Assembly (NCBI GenBank): GCA_963754535.1 | Contig: CAVWGG010000016.1 | Location: 104,635-168,634 of the forward strand | Source: RPQJ01 sp963754535 | GTDB taxonomy: Bacteria; Pseudomonadota; Gammaproteobacteria; Steroidobacterales; Steroidobacteraceae | Direction: 5' to 3' | Length of the DNA: 64,000 nucleotides | Part shown: positions 8,421-17,414 of the stretch, in pieces | Layout of the letters: the number at the start of each line of letters is the position of its first letter | Position numbering within the stretch: the stretch's first letter is position 1 | The notes under the pieces: model-generated | Told to the model about the DNA's origin: nothing | What the model saw: the letters and a program-made list of their open reading frames with translations, nothing else | Databases searched by the model: none | Translations under genes and position numbers: made by a program

Positions 8421-9512
8421 ATGCTGCTCCGGCTCATCGCGATCACGACCAAGGAAATCCGGCAACTGGCGCGCGACCGGCTCACGTTCGGCATGATCAT
8501 CGGCATTCCGCTGATGCAGATCCTGCTGTTCGGTTATGCGATCAATTTCGACGTCCGCGACCTGAACGCGGCCGTGGTCGACGAGGCGAAGACGAGCCAC
8601 TCGCGCGCGCTCGTCGCCGATCTCGAGGCGACCGGCGTGATCGACCTGATGGCGCCGAGTCCGAGCCTGCCGGACCTGCGCCGGCGCATGGAAAGCGGCG
8701 ACATCAGCGTCGGCATCGTCATTCCAGAGGACTTCGAGCGACGACGGCTGGGCAACGATCGCCCAGTGGCGCAGATCCTCATCGACGGCTCGGAGCCGAT
8801 GATCGACTCTGTCGCTCGCGGACTTTCGTCAGTGCCGCTGCCAACTCGCGCAGGCGAATACAGGTCGCGCATCCCGACATTCGAGGTGCGCACGGAATAC
8901 AACCCCGAGCGACGCACTGCGGTGCAGGTCGTGCCGGCATTGATCGGCGTGATCCTGAACATGACCATGGTGATCTTCACGGCCGCCGCCATCGTGCGCG
9001 AACGCGAGCGCGGCAACCTCGAGTTGCTGATCGCAACGCCCATCCGTTCCTGGGAACTCATGGCCGGCAAGCTGATTCCGTACGTGCTGATCGGGCTGGT
9101 GCAGACCACGCTGATCCTGACGGTGGGTGCGCGCATCTTCGACGTGCCGATCAATGGCAGCCTGCTCGATCTCTACCTCGCTGCGGCCCTGTTCATCGCC
9201 GCCACGTTGACGCTCGGCCTGGTGATTTCCACGTTCGCGCGCACGCAGTTCCAGGCATTCCAGATGTCGTTCCTGACGCTGCTGCCGTCCATCCTGCTGT
9301 CTGGCTTCGTGTTCCCGTTCGACGGCATGCCGCGACTCGCGCAGTGGATCGCCCAGATCCTGCCGCTGACGCACTTCGTCGAGATCATCCGCGGCATCCT
9401 GCTGCGGGGCGCGCCGCTCGTCGAGATGCAGGTGCCGGTCATGAAGCTGGGGGTATTCCTGGTCATCACGCTCGCGATCGCGACGCTGCGATTCCACAAG
9501 CGGCTCGATTGA
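8421..9512 (+). CDS. ABC-2 type permease (YbhS/YbhR-like)
   Basis: 363 residues. There is one N-terminal helix (FGMIIGIPLMQILLFGYAI), a large periplasmic loop (about 45-165), then five C-terminal helices, the usual ABC-2 exporter topology. The segment RERERGNLELLIATPIRSWELMAGKLIPYV is the conserved ABC-2 coupling region. E. coli has two permeases (YbhS and YbhR) here; this cluster has only one, so it should homodimerise. It is the last gene of the regulator-adaptor-ATPase-permease operon. Confidence 0.94.
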   Translation: MLLRLIAITTKEIRQLARDRLTFGMIIGIPLMQILLFGYAINFDVRDLNAAVVDEAKTSHSRALVADLEATGVIDLMAPSPSLPDLRRRMESGDISVGIVIPEDFERRRLGNDRPVAQILIDGSEPMIDSVARGLSSVPLPTRAGEYRSRIPTFEVRTEYNPERRTAVQVVPALIGVILNMTMVIFTAAAIVRERERGNLELLIATPIRSWELMAGKLIPYVLIGLVQTTLILTVGARIFDVPINGSLLDLYLAAALFIAATLTLGLVISTFARTQFQAFQMSFLTLLPSILLSGFVFPFDGMPRLAQWIAQILPLTHFVEIIRGILLRGAPLVEMQVPVMKLGVFLVITLAIATLRFHKRLD

Positions 9513-9555
9513 CCTTCGCGTGGCCAGCCGCAGGCACGCGACAATTGCTGGCGGC

Positions 9556-9619
9556 CGATCCGGTGCCTTGCCCCGAGCTTGGAAAGGCAGACACGCGCCC
9601 GGGGCAAGGCACCGGATCG
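9556..9619. repeat. 20-bp perfect inverted repeat with 24-nt loop
   Basis: Left arm 9556-9575 begins CGATCCGGTGCC, and right arm 9600-9619 is its exact reverse complement. The intervening 24 nt are not palindromic. The long GC-rich stem 44 nt after the ABC operon could stop or protect the transcript, but it lacks a T-tract. It may instead be a REP/MITE-like element. No second copy was noticed in the window. Confidence 0.9.
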
Positions 9620-9708
9620 ACCGCTTGCGCGAATCGGCCAGTTCGGCCAGAAGCGGCCCTCCTGCGACCTGTGGCAGGATGGGTCTCTCCCACGCCAACG
9701 ATTGCCAA

Positions 9709-10275
9709 ATGGACGCAGAGGCTCGATTGACTGTTGTACGAAAAGCTCAGCGCTGCGATGCGAAGCAACTGGCTGCCATGGCTGAAGTGACGTTCAGGGA
9801 CGCTTTCGTTCTTGAGAACACCCCGGAAGACATGGCGCTTCACTGCCGAACGAGTTACAGCGAAGCGATCCAGGCGGACGAAATTGCGAACCCGAACATG
9901 TTCACCCTGCTGTGCGAGCAGGGTGGAAGGTTGGTGGGGTTTGCGCAGCTTCGCTGGGGTACGGCGCCAGGCTGCGTCGTGGCCGATGCCCCAGGCGAAA
10001 TCCGGAGGCTATACGTGGCTCGCAATTGCCACGGCAAAGGTGTCGCGCACGACCTCATGAATGCCTGCTTGGACGAAATGACAATCCATCGGTCAGACGT
10101 GGTCTGGCTCGGCGTGTGGGAGCGCAATCCAAGAGCGATCGCCTTCTACAGGAAATTCGGATTTGTCGAAGTGGGCGCCCAGGTTTTTCCATTGGGAAGT
10201 GACCCCCAGCGCGACGTTGTCATGGCCCGGCCAGTGACCGATTCACGAACGCATGGCCGTGAGACCAGCTGCTAG
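9709..10275 (+). CDS. GNAT-family N-acetyltransferase
   Basis: 188 residues with a single acetyltransferase fold. The acetyl-CoA binding motif is RRLYVARNCHGKGVAHDLM (R/Q-x-x-G-x-G/A type), followed by VWLGVWERNPRAIAFYRKFGFVEVG, the usual strand and helix near the active site. It transfers an acetyl group to an amine; the substrate cannot be told. The ATG at 9709 is chosen because homology begins there, though the frame is open upstream. It stands alone between the inverted repeat and a convergent PHA synthase gene. Confidence 0.9.
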   Translation: MDAEARLTVVRKAQRCDAKQLAAMAEVTFRDAFVLENTPEDMALHCRTSYSEAIQADEIANPNMFTLLCEQGGRLVGFAQLRWGTAPGCVVADAPGEIRRLYVARNCHGKGVAHDLMNACLDEMTIHRSDVVWLGVWERNPRAIAFYRKFGFVEVGAQVFPLGSDPQRDVVMARPVTDSRTHGRETSC

Positions 10276-10404
10276 CGGGATCGATATCCCGCGATCCGTC
10301 GTGAGGCCAGCGCTGCACGTTCATGCCGTTGCGCAGCCGGACGAATGGCTTTGGCCGCGACGGAAACATGCTGATATTCAAGGCTGGTGCTGATGCGCCG
10401 TGCG

Positions 10405-10429
10405 TACGTGCCCGGCCGCCGGGCACGTA
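10405..10429. terminator. Palindromic hairpin between convergent genes
   Basis: Two 12-nt arms, TACGTGCCCGGC and GCCGGGCACGTA, flank a single C. The stem is perfect and lies between the ends of the acetyltransferase (plus) and phaC (minus) genes, so it may serve as a bidirectional transcription stop. There is no T-run, which weakens a classical intrinsic terminator call. Confidence 0.45.
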
Positions 10430-10494
10430 GCTCAGGCGCCGTGGGTCAGGCCGGGATTCGGTCCATCACCCACGAACGCGCGAGCAAACGAATC

Positions 10495-12249
10495 TCAGCG
10501 AGCCAGCACGTACTCACCCGGCGCATCGCACACGGGCTTGTAGCCCGCCGCGCCCATTTTCGGCGGCGCCACCTTCGTCTTCGTCGAATGCTCGGCGAGC
10601 CACTCAGCGAACGTCGGCCACCACGAGCCTTGCGCGGGCTCGACCTTCTTCAGGTATTGCCCGGGCGCGGGCAGCCGTGCGCCGGACTTCATCGTCAGCA
10701 CGCGATGACGACGTCGCGGGTGCTGCGGGCCGCTGATGATGCCCGCGTTGTGGCCGCCGCTCGTCAGGCAGAACGTGTAGTCCTTAGAGCGCACGAGCTT
10801 GCCGACCTTGTAGACCGACTGCCACGGCGCGACGTGGTCCGTTTCCGTGCCGACGACGAACATAGGCTGTTCGATCGACGCCAGATCGAGCGTCTCGCCG
10901 AGCGCGAAGTAACGGCCCTCGGCCAGGTCGTTGTTGAGGTAGAGCTGGTGCAGGTAGTCGGTGTGCATGCGGTAAGCCATGCGCGTGCCATCGGCGTTCC
11001 ACGACATCAGGTCGTTGACGCCCGTGCGCTCGCCCTTCACGTACGTCTGCAGCGTTGGGTTCCACAACAGGTCGTAGGTGCGCAGCATCTGGAACGCGCC
11101 GCCCATCTGCCGGCTTTCGAGCACGCCCTTCTTCCACATCATCGCCTCGAGCATCGCGAGCTGCGCGGGGCTGATGAACACCGACAGTTCACCCGGTTCG
11201 CTGAAGTCCGTCTGCGCGGCAAACAGCGTGACGGTCGCGAGTCGGTCGTCTTCCTTCTGCGCCATCGTGGCGGCAGCGATCGCGAGCAGCGTGCCGCCGA
11301 TGCAGTAGCCCACACCGTGCACCTTGCGCTTCGGCACGACCTTGTTGATGGCGTCCAGCGCGGCCAGCACGCCGAGCGACAGGTAGTGGTCCATCGTGAC
11401 GTCGCGGTCCTCGGCCGTCGGGTTCTTCCACGAGATCATGAAGACCGTGTGACCCATGTCGGTCAGGTACTTCACCAGCGAGTTCTTCGGCGACAGGTCG
11501 AGGATGTAGTACTTCATGATCCAGGCCGGCACGATCAGGACCGGCTCTGCATAGACCTTAGGCGTCGTCGGCGAATACTGGATCAGCTCCATCAGCGAGT
11601 TGCGCAGGATGACCTTGCCCTTGCTGCACGCGATCTGCTCGCCGACCTGGTAGTTCTCGATGCCGACCGGGCCGAGTCCCTTCATCATGCGCAGCACGTC
11701 CTCGGCGAGGTACTTCATGCCGCGCACGAGGTTCTTGCCGCCCTCCGCGCGCGTCTGTTCGAGCAGCTGCGGATTGGTCGGCAGGTAGTTGTCGGGGGCG
11801 AGCAGTTCGAGGCCTTCACGCACGGTGAAGCCGACGACGTTCTCGGCGGCGGCATCGGTGCCGGGCACGCCGTTCACGGCTTCACGGGCCAGCTCGGCAG
11901 CCGTGATGAACGATTGCGCGAGCACGTTGAAAGGAAACTTCGCCCACGCCGGGTCGGCGAAGCGGCTCGCGTAAGGAGTGCCCGCGGCCTGCGGTGGCAC
12001 CGGCTCACCCGAGCCCTTCAAGGCGCCACCCGTGAACTGGGCGAGCGCAATCGCTTGCTGGATTGCCGTCTGCGCGATCTGCGCCTGGCGACCGGGCGCC
12101 AGCGCGAGGCGCGACACCACGTTCCACCATGCGCCGCCGAGCGCCTGCGGTGACATGCCGCCAGTCAGCTGGCCGAGCGCCGCGAGCAACTCGCGCGACG
12201 CCTCGTCCGATATCAGCGACTTTCCCGCCTCGCCCTTGTCAGCGCTCAT
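10495..12249 (-). CDS. phaC: Class I poly(3-hydroxyalkanoate) synthase
   Basis: 584 residues. It polymerises hydroxyacyl-CoA into intracellular storage polyester. The lipase-like box is GYCIGGT with nucleophile Cys316; Asp471 (GTETDHVAPW) and His500 (SGGHNAGI) complete the triad. The N-terminal segment (NPQLLEQTRAEGGKNLVRGMKYLAED) and the length fit single-subunit class I enzymes. No phaA, phaB or phasin gene is adjacent, so precursor supply is encoded elsewhere. The gene is transcribed leftward and is preceded 93 bp upstream by an FAD oxidoreductase gene on the same strand. Confidence 0.97.
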   Translation of the reverse strand: MSADKGEAGKSLISDEASRELLAALGQLTGGMSPQALGGAWWNVVSRLALAPGRQAQIAQTAIQQAIALAQFTGGALKGSGEPVPPQAAGTPYASRFADPAWAKFPFNVLAQSFITAAELAREAVNGVPGTDAAAENVVGFTVREGLELLAPDNYLPTNPQLLEQTRAEGGKNLVRGMKYLAEDVLRMMKGLGPVGIENYQVGEQIACSKGKVILRNSLMELIQYSPTTPKVYAEPVLIVPAWIMKYYILDLSPKNSLVKYLTDMGHTVFMISWKNPTAEDRDVTMDHYLSLGVLAALDAINKVVPKRKVHGVGYCIGGTLLAIAAATMAQKEDDRLATVTLFAAQTDFSEPGELSVFISPAQLAMLEAMMWKKGVLESRQMGGAFQMLRTYDLLWNPTLQTYVKGERTGVNDLMSWNADGTRMAYRMHTDYLHQLYLNNDLAEGRYFALGETLDLASIEQPMFVVGTETDHVAPWQSVYKVGKLVRSKDYTFCLTSGGHNAGIISGPQHPRRRHRVLTMKSGARLPAPGQYLKKVEPAQGSWWPTFAEWLAEHSTKTKVAPPKMGAAGYKPVCDAPGEYVLAR

Positions 12250-12342
12250 GCCTGTCTCCCACGAAAGGCGGTTCTACCGCACTGCAAAAAGATCGTTCGA
12301 AAGTACCTTGGGCGACGGTGTTCCCGCAAGGCGGGACCGCCG

Positions 12343-13560
12343 CTACAGCGACTTGAGGTCGACGGACAGGTCCGCGAGCTGCCCGGGATCCGGGTGCTTG
12401 CGCTCGGCGATCCACTTCTTGCCCTGCATGAAGTCCTTCGGGCTGTTGATCGCATCGACTGCCAGGAGTTCGCCCTGGGCGAAGTAGTACAGAGCGAAAC
12501 GCCCGGAGTCCGGATCGCCACGCATGACCGTCTGGTCGTAGCCCTGCGACAGGCCGGCAATCTGCAGCTTCAGGTCGTACTGGTCCGACCAGAACCAGGG
12601 CACATGCTCGTGGCGGGCCGCCTTGCCACAGATGTTCGACGCCGCGGTCTTGGCCTGTTCGACGGCGTTGTCGACCGACTCGAGCCGCAGCCGGCGACCG
12701 TAGCGCACGCTCGGGTGGAAGGTGCAGTCACCTGCTGCGTAGATGTTCGAATCCGACGTCTGGCACTGCTCGTCAACCCAGATGCCGTTCTCGCAGCGCA
12801 GGCCGGCCGCTGCCGCAAGCGTCGTCTCCGGCAGGATGCCTACGCCGACGATGACGAAATCGGCGTCGAATTCACGCTCGCCGCAGGCGACGGCCGTCAC
12901 GCGCCCGCTGGCGTCTCCCCTGAACGAAGTCACCGACATGCCACAGAGCACGCGCACGCCTTCGCGTTCGTGCCGGTGCATGTAGAACGTCGACATCTCG
13001 GGTGCCGTCACGCGGTTGAGCGGACGGTCCGCCATTTCCAGCACGGTGACGTCGAGTCCCAGGTGCCGCGCGGACGCGGCGGCCTCGAGTCCGATGTAGC
13101 CCGCGCCCACGATGACGACCTTCTTCGAGCCGGTGAGGTCGGCACGGATGCCGTCCACGTCGGCCATCGTGCGCAGGTAATGGATGCCCTTGAGGTCATA
13201 GCCCGGCACTTCCAGCAGGCGGTTGCGACTGCCGAGGCACAGGATCAGCTTGTCGTAGCGCAGCTCCGCGCCGTCACTGAGGCGCAGGCGCTGGTCCACC
13301 CGGTCGATCGCGGTAACGCGCAAGCCGAGCTTCACGTCGACGTGGTGCTGTTCGTAGAACTGGGCGCTGCGCAGCAACAGCCGTTCGCGCTCCATCTCCC
13401 CCGCGAGGTACTTTTTGGACAGTGGCGGACGGTTGTAGGGCAGGTAGGGCTCATCGCCGACCAGGATGATGCGTCCGGTGTGCCCCTCGCGACGCAGCGT
13501 ATCGACCGCCTGCACCGCCGCGTGACTTGCGCCGACAATCACCACCGTCTGCTCCGTCAT
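12343..13560 (-). CDS. FAD-dependent ferredoxin reductase-type oxidoreductase
   Basis: 405 residues. The FAD Rossmann motif is VIVGASHAAVQA at the N-terminus, the NAD(P)H motif is VVIVGAGYIGLEAA near residue 150, and the second FAD contact is NIYAAGDC near 275. A C-terminal reductase domain follows (QYDLKLQIAGLSQGYD). This is the build of putidaredoxin or rhodocoxin reductases, which pass electrons from NADH to a 2Fe-2S ferredoxin feeding P450s or dioxygenases. No such oxygenase is nearby. A separate thioredoxin-fold ferredoxin at 14.3 kb is a different type and not an obvious partner. The ATG at 13560 matches the family start. Confidence 0.93.
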   Translation of the reverse strand: MTEQTVVIVGASHAAVQAVDTLRREGHTGRIILVGDEPYLPYNRPPLSKKYLAGEMERERLLLRSAQFYEQHHVDVKLGLRVTAIDRVDQRLRLSDGAELRYDKLILCLGSRNRLLEVPGYDLKGIHYLRTMADVDGIRADLTGSKKVVIVGAGYIGLEAAASARHLGLDVTVLEMADRPLNRVTAPEMSTFYMHRHEREGVRVLCGMSVTSFRGDASGRVTAVACGEREFDADFVIVGVGILPETTLAAAAGLRCENGIWVDEQCQTSDSNIYAAGDCTFHPSVRYGRRLRLESVDNAVEQAKTAASNICGKAARHEHVPWFWSDQYDLKLQIAGLSQGYDQTVMRGDPDSGRFALYYFAQGELLAVDAINSPKDFMQGKKWIAERKHPDPGQLADLSVDLKSL

Positions 13561-13867
13561 GCCAACCTCTACTGGCCCTGCCGATGACCTATGATGCCGC
13601 AAAGCAACATGGCCGGGGGACGCAACGGTGGCTATCCTTGCGCACCAGCCCTGAGCAGTCGATGGCACCAGCGCTCCATGGTGGTGCGCGGCGCCGACGG
13701 GATGACTGAGAATTCGGCCTGACCACAAGTCGGCACGGATTCTGCATAAGCAGTCCGAGGTCCCCCCGAGGGGAGGCGGCGCGGTGTGGGTCGTTTCGGT
13801 TTCCAACGACGTGGGACCACGGCCGGCCGCCTGACAATGAACACGAGAACCGAGGAGCCCGAAGTCC
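13561..13867. other. Divergent intergenic region upstream of glnK
   Basis: 307 bp without a gene. It carries a sigma-54-like promoter (13731-13747) and, 45-90 bp upstream, three GCACCA/TGGTGC half-sites (13642-13647, 13665-13670, 13682-13687). These resemble NtrC half-sites, although their spacing does not match the classical palindrome. A GC-rich inverted stretch (CCCCCCGAGGGGAGG) lies in the 5' leader. No small open frame with coding character was seen. Confidence 0.6.
13731..13747 (+). promoter_or_regulatory. Sigma-54 (RpoN) promoter of glnK
   Basis: CGGCACGGATTCTGCAT has GG at 13732-13733 and GC at 13744-13745, exactly 10 nt apart, and keeps the GGCACG and TGCAT shoulders of the -24/-12 consensus. 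Transcription would start near 13757, leaving a leader of about 110 nt. PII genes of the GlnK type are classically NtrC/RpoN controlled, so sequence and context agree. Confidence 0.8.
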
Positions 13868-14206
13868 ATGAAGCTGATCAGCGCAATCATCAAACCCTTC
13901 AAGCTGGACGACGTCCGCGCCGCCCTGTCCGAGCTCGGCGTGTCCGGCATGACGGTCACTGAAGTGAAGGGCTTCGGACGTCAGCGCGGCCACACCGAGC
14001 TGTACCGTGGCGCCGAATACGTCGTCGATTTCGTGCCGAAGACGCGCATCGAAGTCGCGGTCAAGGAATCGCTGGTCGACCAGGTGGTCGAAGCGATCGT
14101 CGCGGCCGCGCGCACCGGCAAGGTCGGCGACGGCAAGATCTTCATCACCGAACTCGAGCGCGCCATCCGCATTCGCACCGGCGAGGCCGACGACCAGGCC
14201 CTGTGA
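13868..14206 (+). CDS. glnK: PII nitrogen regulatory protein (GlnK/GlnB)
   Basis: 112 residues, the standard PII length. The T-loop is intact with the uridylylation site Tyr51 in LYRGAEYVVDF. The two PROSITE-type stretches are present (GFGRQRGHTELYRGAEY and TGKVGDGKIFI). It trimerises, senses ATP/ADP and 2-oxoglutarate, and controls glutamine synthetase adenylylation, NtrB and ammonium channels. The ending (RIRTGEADDQAL) and the RpoN-type promoter favour GlnK over GlnB, but no amtB follows, so the choice of name is tentative. Confidence 0.93.
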   Translation: MKLISAIIKPFKLDDVRAALSELGVSGMTVTEVKGFGRQRGHTELYRGAEYVVDFVPKTRIEVAVKESLVDQVVEAIVAAARTGKVGDGKIFITELERAIRIRTGEADDQAL

Positions 14207-14278
14207 TAGGGCCTGTGATGGGCCTGTGACGCGGTTACGCGCTAGCATCGGTTCCGGACCGCCGGAACCGAGGCTGCG

Positions 14279-14656
14279 ATGACCGATCTTTCTCCCGCCG
14301 AGGCGCTCGAACGCGCCGTCGCCAAGCTGCACCTCGGTCAGCAGCGGCGACACATCTTCCTGTGCGTGGCCGGGGAGAAGTGCGCGCCCGTCGCTCGATC
14401 CCAGGAAAGCTGGGACTATCTCAAGCGTCGCTTCCGGGAACTCGGCCTGGTCGATGTCGATGGCGGCGTGATGCGGACCAAGGCGCATTGCCTGCGGATC
14501 TGTGTCGCTGGGCCGATCGCCGTCGTCTATCCCGAGGGCATCTGGTATCGCAAGTGCACGCCGGACAACCTCGAGCGGATTCTCCAGGAACACCTGATCG
14601 GCGGCCGGCCGGTCGCCGACCTCGTCATCACCGAGGCTCCACTGCCGCCACCCTGA
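14279..14656 (+). CDS. Thioredoxin-like [2Fe-2S] ferredoxin
   Basis: 125 residues of the (2Fe-2S) thioredoxin-fold ferredoxin family. Four candidate cluster ligands are Cys29, Cys35 (FLCVAGEKCAP), Cys71 and Cys75 (HCLRICVAGPI). The C-terminal WYRKCTPDNLERILQEHL segment is typical. It is a soluble electron carrier of unknown partner. It lies 72 nt downstream of glnK on the same strand; whether it shares that promoter is unclear. Confidence 0.9.
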   Translation: MTDLSPAEALERAVAKLHLGQQRRHIFLCVAGEKCAPVARSQESWDYLKRRFRELGLVDVDGGVMRTKAHCLRICVAGPIAVVYPEGIWYRKCTPDNLERILQEHLIGGRPVADLVITEAPLPPP

Positions 14657-14787
14657 CGTTGGCGCGATTGATTCTCGCTGCAACCGGCGTCTAACGGCTG
14701 GAAAGTCATGCCTGCGGGAATGTCCTCTTCCTGAGCGGCACGCGGACCGTCATCATCTGTCCCATATCACGCACCCTTGGTGTGCCC

Positions 14788-15762
14788 ATGCCCCACGCCA
14801 TCCGAATCCATGCCCACGGCGGTCCTGAAGTGATGCGCTGGGAAGAAGTGGCGCCCGTTGTCCCGGCACGCGGCGAGGCATTGGTGCGGCAAACGGCCGT
14901 CGGGCTCAACTTCATCGACATCTACGAACGCACTGGGCTGTACGGTGGCTCGCTGCCGACCGGGCTCGGTCGCGAGGCGGCGGGTGTGGTGGAAGCCGTC
15001 GGACCGGGCGTGCGTGATTTCAAGGTGGGCGACCGCGTCGCGTACGCGTCGACCTCGCCAGGCGCCTACGCGGATGAGCGCGTGTTGCCGGCGGCCAGCC
15101 TCGTGCCGGTGCCGGAAGGCGTCAGCGATCGACTCGCCGCCGCCGCGTTGCTCAAGGGCATGACGGCGCAGGTGCTGCTGCGCCGGACGTACAAGGTGCG
15201 CAAGGGCACGGTCGTCGTCGTGCACGCCGCCGCCGGTGGCGTGGGCAGCATCCTGACGCAGTGGGCATTGCATCTCGGCGCACACGTGATTGCCGTCGTT
15301 GGCAGCGACGCCAAGGCAACGACAGTGCGAGCCATGGGTTGCAAGGACGTGCTGATCCAGGGCCGCGACGACCTCGCCGCCCGCGTGAAGGAACTCACGC
15401 GTGGGCAGGGCGCGCACGTCGTCTACGACTCCGTCGGCAAGGACACGTTCTTCGCGTCGCTGGATTCATTGCGTCCGCTCGGACTGATGGTGACGTATGG
15501 CAATGCGTCCGGGCCCGTGCCGCCGATCGCGCCGCTCGAACTCGCCAGGCGCGGCTCGCTGTTCCTCACGCGACCGACGCTGTTCTCCTACACTGCGAAG
15601 CGCGCCGACCTGCTCAAGTCCGCCGCCGAACTCTTCGACGTGATCGGTCGCGGGATCGTGCGCATCGAAATCGGCCAGACTTACCCGATACGCGACGTGC
15701 AGCAGGCGCATCGCGACCTCAGCGAACGCCGCACGGTCGGCTCCACGGTACTGCTGCCCTGA
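14788..15762 (+). CDS. NADPH:quinone oxidoreductase (MDR superfamily)
   Basis: 324 residues. An N-terminal GroES-like domain (GLNFIDIYERTGLYGGSLP) is followed by an NADPH Rossmann domain (VVVVHAAAGGVGSILTQWA) and the conserved YDSVGKDTF and GLMVTYGNASGPVPP segments of QOR/Qor proteins. It reduces quinones or enones with NADPH and has no zinc ligands. The ATG at 14788 is used; a GTG two codons earlier is possible. The stop overlaps the start of the next gene (TGATG). Confidence 0.92.
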   Translation: MPHAIRIHAHGGPEVMRWEEVAPVVPARGEALVRQTAVGLNFIDIYERTGLYGGSLPTGLGREAAGVVEAVGPGVRDFKVGDRVAYASTSPGAYADERVLPAASLVPVPEGVSDRLAAAALLKGMTAQVLLRRTYKVRKGTVVVVHAAAGGVGSILTQWALHLGAHVIAVVGSDAKATTVRAMGCKDVLIQGRDDLAARVKELTRGQGAHVVYDSVGKDTFFASLDSLRPLGLMVTYGNASGPVPPIAPLELARRGSLFLTRPTLFSYTAKRADLLKSAAELFDVIGRGIVRIEIGQTYPIRDVQQAHRDLSERRTVGSTVLLP

Positions 15763-17414
15763 TGAAATTTGTTCGCCGCTGCGCATTCCCATGCCTGCTG
15801 GTGGCCGCCTTCATGGCGCCGCCTGCGCAGGCGGCGAAGGAAGTCATGCACGACTGGCCGGCCGGCATTCCCTCCGGCCCGGAACTCGAGGCGGCTGGTG
15901 CCGTGATCGGTGAAATCCGCGTGACGGTCGGCGACGTTTTCGATCCGTCGATTCCGTCGGAAGATAAGTGGCTGTACCGCGCGGCCAACAAGCTGCACAT
16001 CAACACGCGCGAGCCGGTCGTCCGCCACCAGTTGCTGTTCAGGAGCGGTGAGCCCTACGTGAATCGCGTAGTGCAGGAAACCGAGCGCCTCCTGCGCGCC
16101 AACGACTACATGTACGACGCGTGGATACGCCCGGTCGCCTACGACGGCAGGACAGTCGACCTCGAAGTCCGCACGCGCGACAACTGGACGCTGAACCCCG
16201 GCATCAATTTCGGCAGGCAGGGTGGCGAGAACACGTCGTCCATCGAGCTCGAGGAGAAGAACCTGCTGGGCAACGGACAGAGGCTCTCCTTCGGCTGGGA
16301 CAACAACATTGACCGTGAGTCGCTCAATTTCGAGTTCTTCGATCCGCACTTCTTTTCGAATTGGATCCGGTTCGGCGTGCTCTACAGCGATGCCGACGAC
16401 GGCAGCACCCAGGCGATCCGTCTCGATCGCCCGTTCTATTCGCTCGACACGCAGCACGCCGGCGGCGTGTACGCCCTCGACACGATCCGTAACGAGCCGC
16501 GCTATGCGTATGGCGAGGAAATCGGCGAGTTCGAGCAGGACGAACAGTTCGCGGAGGCGTATGTCGGCTGGTCCCGGGGGTGGGACGATGGCTGGGTCCG
16601 GCGCTGGACCGCAGGCGCGACCTATCATCGCAATCGCTATGCCGAAGTCGTGGGTTCCCCGCTCGGCGGCCCGTTACCCGAAGACATCGAACTCGCCTAC
16701 CCCTGGATTGGGTTCGACCTGATCGAGGACGTCTTCCAGGAACGCACGAACCAGGACCAGATCGAGCGAACGGAGGACGTGCTGCTCGGCCTGCGTGCCG
16801 GAGGGCGCGTTGGCTATGTGTCCGAGGCGTTCGGGTCAGACCGCGAGGCGCTGATGCTCAGCGGGTATGCGCAGAACGGCTGGGACCTGGGCAAGGAGCG
16901 GTCGTTGTTCGTGACCAGCACCGCGTCGGGACGCGTCGAAGACGACGGGTTATGCAATGCCATACTGACTGCCGAGGCGCGGTATTACCAGCGGACCTCC
17001 GCGAAGACCAAGCTCTTCGCGACCATCAACGGCACGGTGAGCGAGGCGCTTGACGAAGACCAGCAGATCCTGCTCGGTGGCGAAGAAGGACTGCGCGGGT
17101 ACCCGTTGCGCTACCAGGCCGGCACGTCGAGAGCGCTGTTCACGATCGAAGAGCGCTACTACACCGACTGGTACCCGTTCCGGTTGTTCCATGTTGCCGG
17201 TGCCGCGTTTTTCGACATGGGACGCACCTGGGGCACCGACGTCACTGGCGCCACCAGCGATGGGCTGTTGAAGGACGTCGGCATCGGTCTGCGCCTGGGA
17301 TCCAGTCGCTCGGCGTTCGGCAACGTCATTCACATCGACCTGGCGTTTCCTCTCGACGGCGGCGACAACATCGACAGCGTGCAGTTTGTCGTCGAGACCA
17401 AGGGCCGCTTCTAG
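15762..17414 (+). CDS. Omp85/BamA-like outer membrane beta-barrel protein
   Basis: 550 residues. A signal peptide (about 1-25, ending AAPPAQA) is followed by a POTRA-like segment (NTREPVVRHQLLFRSGEPYVNRVVQETERLLRAND...) and a C-terminal barrel. The motif EGLRGYPLRY is the Omp85 L6 motif (VRGF/LRGYP), and the chain ends in an aromatic residue (KGRF) as outer membrane proteins do. It is shorter than BamA or TamA and probably has one or two POTRA repeats. Function within the superfamily cannot be told. Start overlaps the oxidoreductase stop; its stop overlaps the convergent CIA30 gene by 4 bp. Confidence 0.85.
   Translation: MKFVRRCAFPCLLVAAFMAPPAQAAKEVMHDWPAGIPSGPELEAAGAVIGEIRVTVGDVFDPSIPSEDKWLYRAANKLHINTREPVVRHQLLFRSGEPYVNRVVQETERLLRANDYMYDAWIRPVAYDGRTVDLEVRTRDNWTLNPGINFGRQGGENTSSIELEEKNLLGNGQRLSFGWDNNIDRESLNFEFFDPHFFSNWIRFGVLYSDADDGSTQAIRLDRPFYSLDTQHAGGVYALDTIRNEPRYAYGEEIGEFEQDEQFAEAYVGWSRGWDDGWVRRWTAGATYHRNRYAEVVGSPLGGPLPEDIELAYPWIGFDLIEDVFQERTNQDQIERTEDVLLGLRAGGRVGYVSEAFGSDREALMLSGYAQNGWDLGKERSLFVTSTASGRVEDDGLCNAILTAEARYYQRTSAKTKLFATINGTVSEALDEDQQILLGGEEGLRGYPLRYQAGTSRALFTIEERYYTDWYPFRLFHVAGAAFFDMGRTWGTDVTGATSDGLLKDVGIGLRLGSSRSAFGNVIHIDLAFPLDGGDNIDSVQFVVETKGRF

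Noticed and set aside
10387..12153. Long plus-strand frame over phaC
   Set aside because: Arg/His-rich translation with no conserved motif; phaC on the other strand has a full catalytic triad.
13642..13687. Classical NtrC enhancer palindrome
   Set aside because: Half-sites exist but are spaced 11 nt or more apart rather than the ~3-5 nt of the consensus; kept only as a note to the promoter region.
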